Both the position numbers and the translations under genes were made by a program. The notes under the pieces are model-generated. The model worked only from the letters and a program-made list of their open reading frames with translations. It made no database searches and was not told the DNA's origin. From NCBI GenBank assembly GCA_022769005.1, contig JALEKK010000018.1, forward strand, positions 1 to 64,000: 64,000 nucleotides of DNA. Direction: 5' to 3'. This document shows, piece by piece, positions 38,973 through 48,020 of the stretch. The stretch is from Lachnospiraceae bacterium. Lineage in GTDB: Bacteria; Bacillota; Clostridia; Lachnospirales; Lachnospiraceae. Each line of letters opens with the position of its first letter. The first letter of the stretch is position 1.

Positions 38973-41900
38973 TTACATATCATCAGAGTTGTCGTCAAAT
39001 CCATAATCATCTTCTTCACTTACGGAATCATCCACAATATCGCCTGACTCTTCGTCAATTTCACCTACGGTCATCGTCTGCTTGTATTCGCTTTCAATGT
39101 CATTGTCCGATCTGCTGTATTCAGGTGTTTCTTCAAGCAATTCCTTTATTTCATCCGTATTTTCGGAATTATCGGACGTTTCTCTCTTGTGTCCTCTGTT
39201 ACCGTCATCGAGAACCTTGTTAAAGCTGATATCTTCATATTCCGCATTATCAAGAAGTCGTACCGGATTATATTCCTTGTCAAGAACCTGCACGTTAAGA
39301 GCAAGAGACTGAAGTTCCTTAAGAAGCACCTTAAACGATTCCGGAATTCCGGATTCCGGAATATTTCCTCCCTTTATGATTGCTTCATATGTCTTAATAC
39401 GACCTACGACATCATCGGACTTAACGGTCATAATTTCCTGAAGTGTATAAGCCGCACCGTAAGCCTCAAGCGCCCAAACTTCCATCTCTCCGAATCTCTG
39501 TCCGCCGAACTGAGCCTTACCGCCGAGAGGCTGCTGAGTAACAAGTGAATAAGGGCCTGTGGATCTTGCGTGAATCTTATCGTCAACAAGGTGATGGAGC
39601 TTAAGATAGTGCATGAAACCTATGGTTACGGGGTTATCAAAATATTCTCCCGTTCTTCCGTCACGAAGGCGTACTCTTCCGTCTCTTGCGATAGGAACTC
39701 CCTTCCACTCTTCTCTGTGGGCTCTGTTTTCGGATAGGTAATCAAATAATCCTTCATTGAGCTGTTCTTTGTACTTAGCCTCAAAATCTTCCCACTCCAT
39801 ATTTGCATAATCGTTGGCAAGCTCAAGAGTGTCCATAATGTCATGCTCGTTGGCGCCGTCAAATACAGGTGTTGATATATTGATTCCGAGAACCTTTGCC
39901 GCAAGTGATAAATGAATTTCAAGTACCTGTCCGATATTCATTCGGGAAGGAACGCCGAGAGGGTTAAGAACGATATCAAGAGGTCTTCCGTTAGGTAAAA
40001 ACGGCATGTCTTCAACCGGAAGTATTCTGGAAACGACACCCTTGTTACCGTGACGTCCGGCCATCTTATCACCTACCGATATTTTTCGTTTCTGAGCGAT
40101 ATATATTCTGACCACCTTATTAACACCCGGTGAAAGTTCGTCTCCGTTTTCTCTTGTAAATTCCTTAACGCCTACAACAATACCGTATGCGCCGTGAGGA
40201 ACCTTAAGCGAAGTATCTCTTACTTCTCTTGCTTTCTGGCCGAATATCGCACGAAGAAGTCTCTCTTCTGCTGTAAGTTCAGTTTCTCCCTTAGGAGTAA
40301 CCTTTCCGACAAGTACGTCTCCCGCTCTTACTTCGGCTCCTACTCTGATAATTCCGTCGCTGTCCAGATTCTTTAACGCTTCTTTTGCGGCTGTAGGAAT
40401 ATCTCTTGTAATTTCTTCCGGTCCGAGCTTTGTATCTCTTGCTTCCGTCTCATATTCTTCGATATGAACAGATGTATATACATCGTCTTTAACAAGTCTC
40501 TCACTTAAAAGAACGGCATCTTCATAGTTATAGCCTTCCCATGTCATGAAACCTATGAGAGGATTCTTTCCGAGAGCGATTTCTCCGTTATCCGTTGAAG
40601 CTCCGTCTGCAATAACATCTCCCTTTTTAACCAAATCGCCCTTAAATACAATAGGTCTCTGATTATAGCAGTTACTCTGGTTACTTCTCACAAACTTGGA
40701 TAACTTGTATTCTCTTTCGTTTCCGTCTTCCTCTTTGACGATAATTCTGTTTGACTCCGCAACGGATACTATTCCGTCCTTCTCGGCAATAACGCACACG
40801 CCTGAATCGATGGCTGCCTTATGCTCCATACCGGTACTGATAACCGGAGCTTCCGTTGTAAGGAGAGGAACCGCCTGACGCTGCATGTTAGATCCCATGA
40901 GGGCACGGTTGGCATCATCGTTTTCAAGGAAAGGAATCATGGATGTTGCAACCGAGAATACCATTTTAGGAGAAACGTCCATAAGATCTATTTCTCTCTT
41001 GTCAAATGTAGCATTATCTTCCCTGTATCTTCCGGCAATACTTCTCTTTACAAAATATCCGTTTTCGTCAATTTCCGTATTAGCCTGAGCAACATGATAA
41101 TCATCTTCTTCATCTGCGGTGAAATATCTTACTTCGTCCGTAACTCTCGGATTCTCAGGATCGGACTTATCCACCACTCGATAAGGCGACTCGATAAAGC
41201 CGTATTTATTAATTCTTGCATAAGATGCCAAAGAGTTAATAAGACCGATGTTTGGTCCTTCAGGCGTTTCAATAGGGCACATTCTTCCGTAATGTGTATA
41301 GTGAACGTCTCGTACTTCGAATCCGGCTCTGTCTCTTGAAAGACCGCCCGGTCCGAGTGCAGACAGTCTTCTCTTGTGAGTAAGCTCTCCGAGAGGATTG
41401 TTCTGATCCATAAACTGTGAAAGCTGTGAGCTTCCGAAGAACTCCTTAACTGCGGCGGTTACCGGCTTAATGTTTATAAGAGCCTGAGGATCAACGGCCG
41501 TAAGATCCTGAGTGTTCATTCTCTCTCTTACAACTCTCTCCATTCTTGTTATACCGACTCTGAACTGATTCTGAAGAAGTTCTCCTACGGCTCTGATTCT
41601 ACGGTTGCCGAGGTGATCTATATCATCCTTTGCTCCGATTCCGTATTCGATGTGCATGTTATAGTTGATTGAAGCTTTTACGTCATCAACCGTAATACAC
41701 TTAGGTACGAGGTCCTTAATATTTTCCGCAAGAAGAGCAATAACGGCTTCTCTGTTATCTCCGCACTCTTCTAAAATGTCCTTAAGAACAGGGTAGTATA
41801 CGGGTTCCGTAATACCTATTTCTTCCTTTTCTTCATCCGAAAGAGTTACAAAGCCGTCAATGTCAACCATCATGTTGGAAAGAACTTTAACTGTCTTTTT

Positions 41901-43004
41901 AACTTTAACGAGCTTGTCAAATGTCGCTGCATCCGCATCTTCTCCGGCTTCCAAGTCCGCAACTCTTTCTTCGACTTCAACCTCCAACAATACATAAGGA
42001 ACGGCTGCATTCTGTATTCTGTCCGCAACTTCCGCCGTAGCGATTTCTCCGGCTTCAGCCAGAACTTCTCCGTTTTCCGTAATAACGTCTTCCGCAAATG
42101 TGAAACCTGTTATTCTGTTTCTTAAAGATAATTTCTTATTGAACTTAAATCTGCCCACATGCGCCAAATCATATCTTCGAGGATCAAAGAACATGCTGTT
42201 AATAAGCGATTCGGCATTTTCCCTCTGATAAGGCTCACCCGGACGAAGTTTTTCATAAAGCTTTCTGGTACCATCCTCATAATCCTGCTCTCTCTGAGGA
42301 TCGGAAGAATTATCCTTTTCAATTGTAGCTCTGAGCTTTTTGTTATCATGTCCGAATACTTCTTCTATTTCGGCGTCTGTTCCGGCAATTCCGAATGCTC
42401 TTATGAGAACAGTTACCGGAACTTTTTTATTACGATCGACCTTTACATAGAAAATATCATTAGCATCTGTTTCATACTCAAGCCAGGCTCCTCTGTTTGG
42501 AATTACCTGAGAACTGTAAAGAAATTTCTTACCGTATTTATCTTTTTCGATGTCATAATAGATACCCGGAGATCTTACAAGCTGGCTGACAATTACTCTT
42601 TCCGAACCGTTTATTACAAATGTTCCGGTATCCGTCATAAGAGGAAGATCGCCCATAAATATTTCCTTTTCGGTTATACTGTCATCTTCCTTATTATACA
42701 GTCTGACAACGACTTTAAGAGGTGCAGCATATGTTGCATCTCTTTCCTTACATTCTTCAACTGTATATTTAGCTTCATCTTCATATAATTTATAACCAAC
42801 GAATTCGAGGCTAAGCTTTCCGTTTAACGGATTAATAGGTGAAACGTCAGCAAATACTTCCTTAAGACCTTCTTTTAAAAACCACTGATATGAATCCTTC
42901 TGGACTTCGATAAGGTTTGGCATTTCCAAAACTTCTTTCTGTCTTGAAAAACTCATTCTTGTGGCTTTTCCGAATTTCTTTGGAATAATTCTGTTCTTTT
43001 CCAT
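38973..43004 (-). CDS. rpoB: DNA-directed RNA polymerase subunit beta
   Basis: About 1343 residues from the ATG at 43004 ([12 protein letters not shown]), 11 nt after AAGGAG; an alternative ATG at 43013 is only 2 nt from that site. The rifampicin pocket [33 protein letters not shown] is wild type by eye, and the GRHGNKGV and [24 protein letters not shown] segments are typical. There is an acidic tail of about 80 residues. Confidence 0.97.
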   Translation of the reverse strand: MEKNRIIPKKFGKATRMSFSRQKEVLEMPNLIEVQKDSYQWFLKEGLKEVFADVSPINPLNGKLSLEFVGYKLYEDEAKYTVEECKERDATYAAPLKVVVRLYNKEDDSITEKEIFMGDLPLMTDTGTFVINGSERVIVSQLVRSPGIYYDIEKDKYGKKFLYSSQVIPNRGAWLEYETDANDIFYVKVDRNKKVPVTVLIRAFGIAGTDAEIEEVFGHDNKKLRATIEKDNSSDPQREQDYEDGTRKLYEKLRPGEPYQRENAESLINSMFFDPRRYDLAHVGRFKFNKKLSLRNRITGFTFAEDVITENGEVLAEAGEIATAEVADRIQNAAVPYVLLEVEVEERVADLEAGEDADAATFDKLVKVKKTVKVLSNMMVDIDGFVTLSDEEKEEIGITEPVYYPVLKDILEECGDNREAVIALLAENIKDLVPKCITVDDVKASINYNMHIEYGIGAKDDIDHLGNRRIRAVGELLQNQFRVGITRMERVVRERMNTQDLTAVDPQALINIKPVTAAVKEFFGSSQLSQFMDQNNPLGELTHKRRLSALGPGGLSRDRAGFEVRDVHYTHYGRMCPIETPEGPNIGLINSLASYARINKYGFIESPYRVVDKSDPENPRVTDEVRYFTADEEDDYHVAQANTEIDENGYFVKRSIAGRYREDNATFDKREIDLMDVSPKMVFSVATSMIPFLENDDANRALMGSNMQRQAVPLLTTEAPVISTGMEHKAAIDSGVCVIAEKDGIVSVAESNRIIVKEEDGNEREYKLSKFVRSNQSNCYNQRPIVFKGDLVKKGDVIADGASTDNGEIALGKNPLIGFMTWEGYNYEDAVLLSERLVKDDVYTSVHIEEYETEARDTKLGPEEITRDIPTAAKEALKNLDSDGIIRVGAEVRAGDVLVGKVTPKGETELTAEERLLRAIFGQKAREVRDTSLKVPHGAYGIVVGVKEFTRENGDELSPGVNKVVRIYIAQKRKISVGDKMAGRHGNKGVVSRILPVEDMPFLPNGRPLDIVLNPLGVPSRMNIGQVLEIHLSLAAKVLGINISTPVFDGANEHDIMDTLELANDYANMEWEDFEAKYKEQLNEGLFDYLSENRAHREEWKGVPIARDGRVRLRDGRTGEYFDNPVTIGFMHYLKLHHLVDDKIHARSTGPYSLVTQQPLGGKAQFGGQRFGEMEVWALEAYGAAYTLQEIMTVKSDDVVGRIKTYEAIIKGGNIPESGIPESFKVLLKELQSLALNVQVLDKEYNPVRLLDNAEYEDISFNKVLDDGNRGHKRETSDNSENTDEIKELLEETPEYSRSDNDIESEYKQTMTVGEIDEESGDIVDDSVSEEDDYGFDDNSDDM

Positions 43005-43127
43005 AAACGACATCACTCCTTGTAATTTATCTGATATACATTTATACAATGAGGTTAGAGATTTCTTTAGTATCTAACCATATACAGCTCCAACAAATGC
43101 TAATACATCCATAATAGCGTAATTTCT

Positions 43128-43156
43128 ATCATATTATAATAAAATAATTTTGTCAA
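43128..43156 (-). promoter_or_regulatory. Promoter of rpoBC
   Basis: TTGACA (43156-43151), 17-nt spacer, TATGAT (43133-43128) on the minus strand, giving a leader of ~120 nt to rpoB. It lets rpoBC be expressed apart from the ribosomal genes upstream. Confidence 0.65.
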
Positions 43157-43348
43157 ATTCTTCTTGACAAATATAAAATGCGTGTTCTTTTTTTACATAT
43201 ATTCATATAAAAGTATAAAATATTCCCTGATTATTTATCCGAATATAAATATCGTGCATAACTTATACCGGACAAAATAACAAATTCCACACTTACACAT
43301 GAATATATGTGTAAAGGCCTGATCTGTTTATTTATAAATTACACGCTT

Positions 43349-43415
43349 AAAAAGGGCTCATATATGAATGCAATTAATTATATGTAAAATATGCTTTCAT
43401 ACTATGAACCCTTTT
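43349..43415 (-). terminator. Long-loop hairpin between rplL and rpoB
   Basis: AAAAGGG-TCATA pairs with TATGA-CCCTTTT across a ~40-nt loop and is trailed on the minus strand by a run of U (CCCTTTTTAAGCG). It is the second of two hairpins between rplL and the rpoB promoter. Confidence 0.5.
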
Positions 43416-43477
43416 AAAAACTACATTAAATTTGATAAATATATCCGACCGGATACAATTCCCCGTATCAGACAATT

Positions 43478-43514
43478 AAATCTCACCGATTAATTATATT
43501 AATCGGTGAGATTT
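43478..43514 (-). terminator. Perfect 16-bp hairpin just after rplL
   Basis: 43478-43493 pairs perfectly with 43499-43514 (loop TTATA), 16 nt after the rplL stop. The trailing bases on the minus strand are AATTGTC, so it is a poor U-tract: probably a partial terminator or RNA-processing/stability site. The remaining gap up to 43004 has no gene. Confidence 0.55.
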
Positions 43515-43530
43515 ATTATATTCGGTTTAA

Positions 43531-43896
43531 TTACTTAAGTGTAACTTCTCCGCCTTCAGCTTCGATCTTAGCCTTGATTTCTTCAGCCTCAGCCTTCTCT
43601 ACGCCTTCCTTGATAACCTTAGGAGCGCCGTCAACTAATTCCTTAGCTTCCTTAAGTCCGAGACCTGTGATCTCACGAACAGCCTTGATAACCTTAACCT
43701 TAGAAGCGCCTGCGCTTGTAAGCTCAACATCGAACTCTGTCTGCTCTGCTGCTGCATCTGCGCCTGCACCTGCTGCTGCAACTACAACGCCTGCTGCTGC
43801 TGAAACGCCGAATTCTTCTTCACAAGCCTTAACAAGTTCGTTAAGCTCTAATACTGATAATCCCTTAATTACCTCAATGATTTCCTCTTTAGTCAT
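43531..43896 (-). CDS. rplL: 50S ribosomal protein L7/L12
   Basis: 121 residues; the stalk protein that recruits GTPase factors. N-terminal dimerisation region, an Ala/Gly hinge (about 35-50) and the CTD with [33 protein letters not shown] precedes the ATG. Confidence 0.98.
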   Translation of the reverse strand: MTKEEIIEVIKGLSVLELNELVKACEEEFGVSAAAGVVVAAAGAGADAAAEQTEFDVELTSAGASKVKVIKAVREITGLGLKEAKELVDGAPKVIKEGVEKAEAEEIKAKIEAEGGEVTLK

Positions 43897-43954
43897 TTTA
43901 TTGTCTCCTATGTAAAATAAAGTTATAAATTACCGTGTTAAATAACAAATTAAA

Positions 43955-44527
43955 TTATTCTGCTGTTTCTTCAGCCTGAGCCTCTGCAGGAGCTTCCTCT
44001 GCCGCAGGAGCCTCTTCGGCTGCAGGTGCTTCAGCAACACCTTCACCGGCTTTTTCCGCAATCTGATTAAGTACGCGTGCAAAGTTGGTAATAGGTGACT
44101 GGAAGCTGCCAAGGAGACGTCCGATAAGGATATCTCTTGATGGGATTGAAGCTACTTCTTTGATACCGTCTGTATCATAGTAGTCACCCTCTACAACTCC
44201 TGATTTAAGTGTAAGTGCTTCTGCATTCTTGCTGAAATCCGCAAGGATTCTTGCAGGTGCAGTAGCATCTGTTGTACTGATTGCGATTGCAGTAGGTCCC
44301 TTTAAATCATCAGATAAAGATTCAAATTCAGTACCTTTGATAGCTCTCTTAACCAATGTGTTCTTGTATACTTTGTATACAACATCAGCTTCTCTAAGTT
44401 GCTTACGAAGCTGTGTGTCCTGCTCTACCGTTAAACCCTTGTACTCAGCAAGAACAACGCCCTGTGCACCTTCAAGATTAGATATAATCTCATCTACAAT
44501 CGGCTGCTTTAATTCAACTTTAGCCAT
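43955..44527 (-). CDS. rplJ: 50S ribosomal protein L10
   Basis: 190 residues; anchors L7/L12 dimers on 23S rRNA and regulates its own operon. The N-terminal QPIVDEIISNLEGAQGVVLAEYKGLTV and the C-terminal Ala/Glu-rich stalk helix (EAPAAEEAPAAEEAP) are typical; the acidic repeat tail is longer than usual. Preceded by an L10 leader. Confidence 0.97.
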   Translation of the reverse strand: MAKVELKQPIVDEIISNLEGAQGVVLAEYKGLTVEQDTQLRKQLREADVVYKVYKNTLVKRAIKGTEFESLSDDLKGPTAIAISTTDATAPARILADFSKNAEALTLKSGVVEGDYYDTDGIKEVASIPSRDILIGRLLGSFQSPITNFARVLNQIAEKAGEGVAEAPAAEEAPAAEEAPAEAQAEETAE

Positions 44528-44554
44528 GTTCTTTCCTCTCTATAATTATTCCTA

Positions 44555-44680
44555 AAAACAAAGCCGATGAATGCTCTATATACAGCATTCACCGGCTAAG
44601 CATAATAAATCACGATCTAAAATGCCCTCGGCCGGCGAAAATCTTTAACCCCATAAGGGGACCTGCTGTCTTTAGGTATG
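44555..44680 (-). ncRNA. Ribosomal L10 leader (autoregulatory attenuator)
   Basis: Between rplA and rplJ, the minus-strand RNA shows GACAGCAGGT, a run of GGCCGAGGGC (44625-44634) typical of the L10 leader, then a strong hairpin (44562-44575 with 44584-44597, one mismatch) followed by TTTGTTTTTAGG. L10 binding to the leader would favour the terminator and lower rplJL. Confidence 0.75.
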
Positions 44681-44686
44681 TGTATC

Positions 44687-44716
44687 AGTCTATCATAACA
44701 ACAAAATTTTTGTCAA
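44687..44716 (-). promoter_or_regulatory. Promoter of rplJL
   Basis: TTGACA (44716-44711) and TAGACT (44692-44687) with an 18-nt spacer on the minus strand, directly before the L10 leader. An alternative -10 (TATGAT) would be too close. Confidence 0.45.
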
Positions 44717-44724
44717 TAAATAAA

Positions 44725-45420
44725 TTACTGAACAAATTTTGCTGTGTTAACTTTTACGCCCGGACCCATTGTTGAAGCAATTGTAACACTCTTTAAGTAC
44801 TTACCCTTAAGTGCTGACGGTCTTGCCTTAACGATTGCAGACATAAGTGCGTCAAAGTTCTCCACAATCTTCTCTTCATCAAATGAAGCCTTACCGATCG
44901 GAACATGAACAATGTTAGACTTATCAAGTCTGTACTCAATCTTACCTGCCTTGATGTCGGCGATAGCCTTAGTTACGTCCATTGTAACAGTGCCGGCCTT
45001 AGGGTTTGGCATAAGGCCCTTAGGTCCGAGAACCTTACCCAATCTACCTACAACGCCCATCATGTCAGGAGTTGCTACTACTACATCAAAGTCAAGCCAG
45101 TTATCGTTCTGGATCTTTGGAATAAGTTCCTCGGCACCTACATGATCAGCGCCTGCAGCAAGCGCCTCATCAGCCTTAGCGCCCTTAGCAAATACAAGAA
45201 CTCTTACCTTTTTACCTGTTCCGTGTGGAAGAACTACGGCTCCTCTGATCTGCTGATCTGCATAACGACCGTCACAGCCTGTTCTGATATGTGCTTCGAT
45301 TGTCTCATCAAATTTTGCAGAAGCGAGCTTCTTAACAATACCGCAAGCTTCCTGTGGATCATATAAAGCTGTCTGATCAACGTTCTTAACAGCCTCTAAA
45401 TACTTCTTTCCTCGTTTCAT
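44725..45420 (-). CDS. rplA: 50S ribosomal protein L1
   Basis: 231 residues. The L1 stalk protein; [20 protein letters not shown] and [21 protein letters not shown] are diagnostic. GGAGG precedes the ATG at a longer-than-usual 12 nt. Confidence 0.98.
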   Translation of the reverse strand: MKRGKKYLEAVKNVDQTALYDPQEACGIVKKLASAKFDETIEAHIRTGCDGRYADQQIRGAVVLPHGTGKKVRVLVFAKGAKADEALAAGADHVGAEELIPKIQNDNWLDFDVVVATPDMMGVVGRLGKVLGPKGLMPNPKAGTVTMDVTKAIADIKAGKIEYRLDKSNIVHVPIGKASFDEEKIVENFDALMSAIVKARPSALKGKYLKSVTIASTMGPGVKVNTAKFVQ

Positions 45421-45505
45421 AATTCAGTTTAACCTCCATAGTGGTAATTACAAAACCAAACAATTGATTTCTCCCACTTTTATCATAGAATACTTAGCGT
45501 TATTA

Positions 45506-45931
45506 TTACTCTTCGATCTTAACACCCATACTTCTTGCAGTACCTGCAATCATGGACATTGCTGCTTCAAGAGATGCAGCATTAAGGTCAGGCATCTTTG
45601 TTTCGGCAATCTTCTGAAGATCTGCCTTTGATAAAGTTGCAACCTTATCCTTGTTAGGTACTCCGGAACCTGACTTAATGTTGCATGCCTTTTTTATAAG
45701 GACTGCAGCAGGCGGAGTCTTTGTGATAAAGCTAAATGTTCTGTCAGCATAAACTGTTATAACAACAGGAATTATAAGATCACCCTGATCTGCTGTTTTA
45801 GCATTGAACTGCTTTGTGAATTCTACAATATTAACACCGTGCTGACCGAGTGCTGGTCCGACAGGTGGTGCAGGTGTTGCCTTACCTGCAGGAATCTGTA
45901 ATTTAATATATCCTTCTACTTTCTTTGCCAT
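45506..45931 (-). CDS. rplK: 50S ribosomal protein L11
   Basis: 141 residues. [26 protein letters not shown] (N-terminal domain at the GTPase-associated centre) and the C-terminal [10 protein letters not shown] are present. AGGAGG precedes the ATG. It begins the rplKA pair after nusG. Confidence 0.98.
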   Translation of the reverse strand: MAKKVEGYIKLQIPAGKATPAPPVGPALGQHGVNIVEFTKQFNAKTADQGDLIIPVVITVYADRTFSFITKTPPAAVLIKKACNIKSGSGVPNKDKVATLSKADLQKIAETKMPDLNAASLEAAMSMIAGTARSMGVKIEE

Positions 45932-45999
45932 TATGGCACCTCCTATTGTGGTATTTCGACTTCTTGTCTCCCACGTTCGAACGCGAACGAACGGCAGGA

Positions 46000-46545
46000 T
46001 CAGATAATTCTAACATCTCCGAAATTAACTTCAGCCGGAGTTTCGCGTCCAAACATATCTACAACGATAGTAAGCTCCTGCCTACTGTCATTAATACTCT
46101 TGATCTTTCCCTGCATTTCCGCAAACGGACCCGAAAGAATAATCACGCTGTCGCCAACCTGACCTTTGAATTCAATACGTTCTCTCGGTTTGTCTTCCGG
46201 AAGATCAATTCCCATTGCTTTTATTTCAGCTGCAGTCAAAGGAATAGGCTCAGAACCGGGTCCCACGAACCCCGTTACTCCTCTGGTGTTTCTGACTACA
46301 TACCATGTGTCGTCATTTTGTATCATCTTAACCAATACATAACCGGGGAACATCTTTCTGGACATGGTCTTCTTTGTACCGTCTTCCTTATGTTCCGTTA
46401 CCTGCTCTGTAGGAACAACTACTTCAAGGATCTCATCTCCAAGATCTCTGTTTTCAACTGTTTTTTCTATATCGACCTTTACTTTATTCTCATACCCCGA
46501 ATAAGTATGGACAACATACCATTCAGCTTTATTGTCTTGGTTCAT
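46000..46545 (-). CDS. nusG: Transcription termination/antitermination protein NusG
   Basis: About 181 residues. The N-terminal NGN domain ([15 protein letters not shown]) binds RNA polymerase; FPGYVLVKM and TRGVTGFVG are conserved, and the KOW domain ([23 protein letters not shown]) binds the ribosome or Rho. The ATG at 46545 follows AAGGGGA; an ATG 15 nt upstream is also possible. Confidence 0.95.
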   Translation of the reverse strand: MNQDNKAEWYVVHTYSGYENKVKVDIEKTVENRDLGDEILEVVVPTEQVTEHKEDGTKKTMSRKMFPGYVLVKMIQNDDTWYVVRNTRGVTGFVGPGSEPIPLTAAEIKAMGIDLPEDKPRERIEFKGQVGDSVIILSGPFAEMQGKIKSINDSRQELTIVVDMFGRETPAEVNFGDVRII

Positions 46546-46574
46546 GCTATTCCCCTTCATTCATCCCTGTCATA

Positions 46575-46814
46575 TCAAAATTGAGTTAATGCTTCGATAC
46601 CGATACGTAAACCGAAGTCCATTGCCGCAATTATAATCGCAAGTGCAGCCATAACTATAATTACCGTGATTGCCTCAATCCAAACCCTTCCGGCTTTCGG
46701 CCAAACAATCGGCGCAATCTGAGCAATCTCAGGTTGCGATGATGAGCGGATGCCGTTATCCGCAGATTCAGCTTCTTTCGCAGTCTTATTAGGTTCCATG
46801 TTATCTTCACTCAT
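46575..46814 (-). CDS. secE: Preprotein translocase subunit SecE
   Basis: 79 residues with one C-terminal transmembrane helix (about 52-70, ITVIIVMAALAIIIAAM) and the preceding amphipathic PKAGRVWIEA. Acidic, unconserved N-terminus. Usual position between rpmG and nusG. Confidence 0.92.
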   Translation of the reverse strand: MSEDNMEPNKTAKEAESADNGIRSSSQPEIAQIAPIVWPKAGRVWIEAITVIIVMAALAIIIAAMDFGLRIGIEALTQF

Positions 46815-46839
46815 AATAATACTACCTCACTCAGCCGAA

Positions 46840-46989
46840 TTACTTTGTTTCTTTGTGTAATGTATGCTTTCTGCAGAACTTACAATACTTCTTTGTCTCC
46901 ATTCTCTCCGGATGAAGCTTCTTTTCTTTCATTGTGTCGTAATTGCGCTGCTTGCACTCTGTACACTCTAATGTAATCTTTGTACGCAC
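46840..46989 (-). CDS. rpmG: 50S ribosomal protein L33 (zinc-ribbon form)
   Basis: 49 residues from a GTG at 46989 ([18 protein letters not shown]...). Both zinc-binding CxxC pairs are kept (CTEC and CKFC), so it is the zinc-containing type. GGAGGAG precedes the GTG. It is the first gene of the rpmG-secE-nusG run. Confidence 0.95.
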   Translation of the reverse strand: MRTKITLECTECKQRNYDTMKEKKLHPERMETKKYCKFCRKHTLHKETK

Positions 46990-47069
46990 TTCTTACTCCT
47001 CCTATTAATAATTGTAGAATTTGCTTTAGGTTTTTGGCATAAAAAAAAGACCTACCCCGTAGCCTTTCT

Positions 47070-47099
47070 AATATATCATATATATTTTATTATAGTCAA
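47070..47099 (-). promoter_or_regulatory. Promoter of the rpmG-secE-nusG-rplKA transcript
   Basis: TTGACT (47099-47094), an 18-nt spacer and TATATT (47075-47070) on the minus strand, ~75 nt before the rpmG start. Confidence 0.55.
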
Positions 47100-47112
47100 C
47101 CGTGTATTTAAA

Positions 47113-47141
47113 AGCGGGATATACCGGATCAAAACCCCGCT
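47113..47141 (-). terminator. Terminator overlapping the comF stop codon
   Basis: AGCGGG (47113-47118) pairs with CCCGCT (47136-47141), and the minus strand continues TTTTAAATAC. The stem includes the last codons of comF. Confidence 0.5.
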
Positions 47142-47782
47142 CCTATACACACGGTCAGTCCGAACACTCCGGATACTCCCACATTTTTCACGGCTTTTGC
47201 GCACTCGCTCAATGTAATGCCCGTTGTATAAATATCGTCCACAATAAGTACGTTTTTATATATTTTATCGCCCTTCGCCTCAAAGGCGCCTCTTATGTTA
47301 GACATTCTTTCAATGTCTGTCAGCTCCTTCATAGGTGACGTCTCCCTTATCCTTTTAAGATAATTTCGGTCCGCGGGAATTCTTGAATACTTGCTGAGAG
47401 ACAGCGCGAGCAGCTCCGCCTGGTTATATCCTCTTGAACGGACTTTCTTATCGCTCATTGGCACCGGTACCAAAGCGTCTATGTCCCACGATGTTATTTC
47501 GGTGCTGTATTCTTGCCACATTTTTTGGGCAAATGTATCAGCAAGCCGTCTTTGATTTTCATATTTAAACCGATATATTGTTTTTCTTAAGAATTCATTA
47601 TATTCAAATGCCGAAATATGTCTGTCATATAAATGATTTCTGTCTTTACAGTCGTTACATATGGGGTCGGAAAACGAAGACAAACTCTTTCCGCATTTCT
47701 TACACCTTATACCGGAAGTGGGTATAAAAATCTTTTCACATATACCGTGAAATTCACCTTTTGCCGTAATTTCGCCGCACAC
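47129..47782 (-). CDS. comF: ComF-family phosphoribosyltransferase-like protein (5' end probably disrupted)
   Basis: The family supports DNA uptake or single-stranded DNA handling in competence. C-terminal PRPP-binding motif VLIVDDIYTTGIT is clear, as is VPVPMSDKKVRSRGYNQAELLA, and a zinc-ribbon-like second pair CKKCG is present. The listed start is the GTG at 47782, but the conserved N-terminus extends upstream in the same frame: codons read ...NIILNAVFPKICPVCGEI to about 47839 with no ATG. An AAGGAG site and ATG at 47846 lie one frame off (ATGACAATCGTTTGA), so a single-base shift is likely. Without it the first CxxC zinc pair loses its first Cys. Confidence 0.75.
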   Translation of the reverse strand: MCGEITAKGEFHGICEKIFIPTSGIRCKKCGKSLSSFSDPICNDCKDRNHLYDRHISAFEYNEFLRKTIYRFKYENQRRLADTFAQKMWQEYSTEITSWDIDALVPVPMSDKKVRSRGYNQAELLALSLSKYSRIPADRNYLKRIRETSPMKELTDIERMSNIRGAFEAKGDKIYKNVLIVDDIYTTGITLSECAKAVKNVGVSGVFGLTVCIGAGF

Positions 47783-48020
47783 CGGACATATCTTCGGAAA
47801 TACGGCGTTTAATATGATATTAAATATATTTTCAAACGATTGTCATCACTCCTTTTCAATATCGTAAACCTTTCGGCATATTTGTCTTTTTTTATTATAT
47901 TAAGTGCAATTTCAGGAATTATAATGCACTGTTTATCTGTAAGCACTGTCTCGCGCTTTATGTTACAGGCACCGTGTAACTCGCACATGTTTCATACATA
48001 ACCCGATTTCACTGCTCCGT

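Noticed and set aside
47041..47064. Possible attenuator hairpin (GTAG/CTAC) with eight U in the rpmG leader
   Set aside because: The stem has only 4 bp and a 3-nt loop; too weak to support a terminator.
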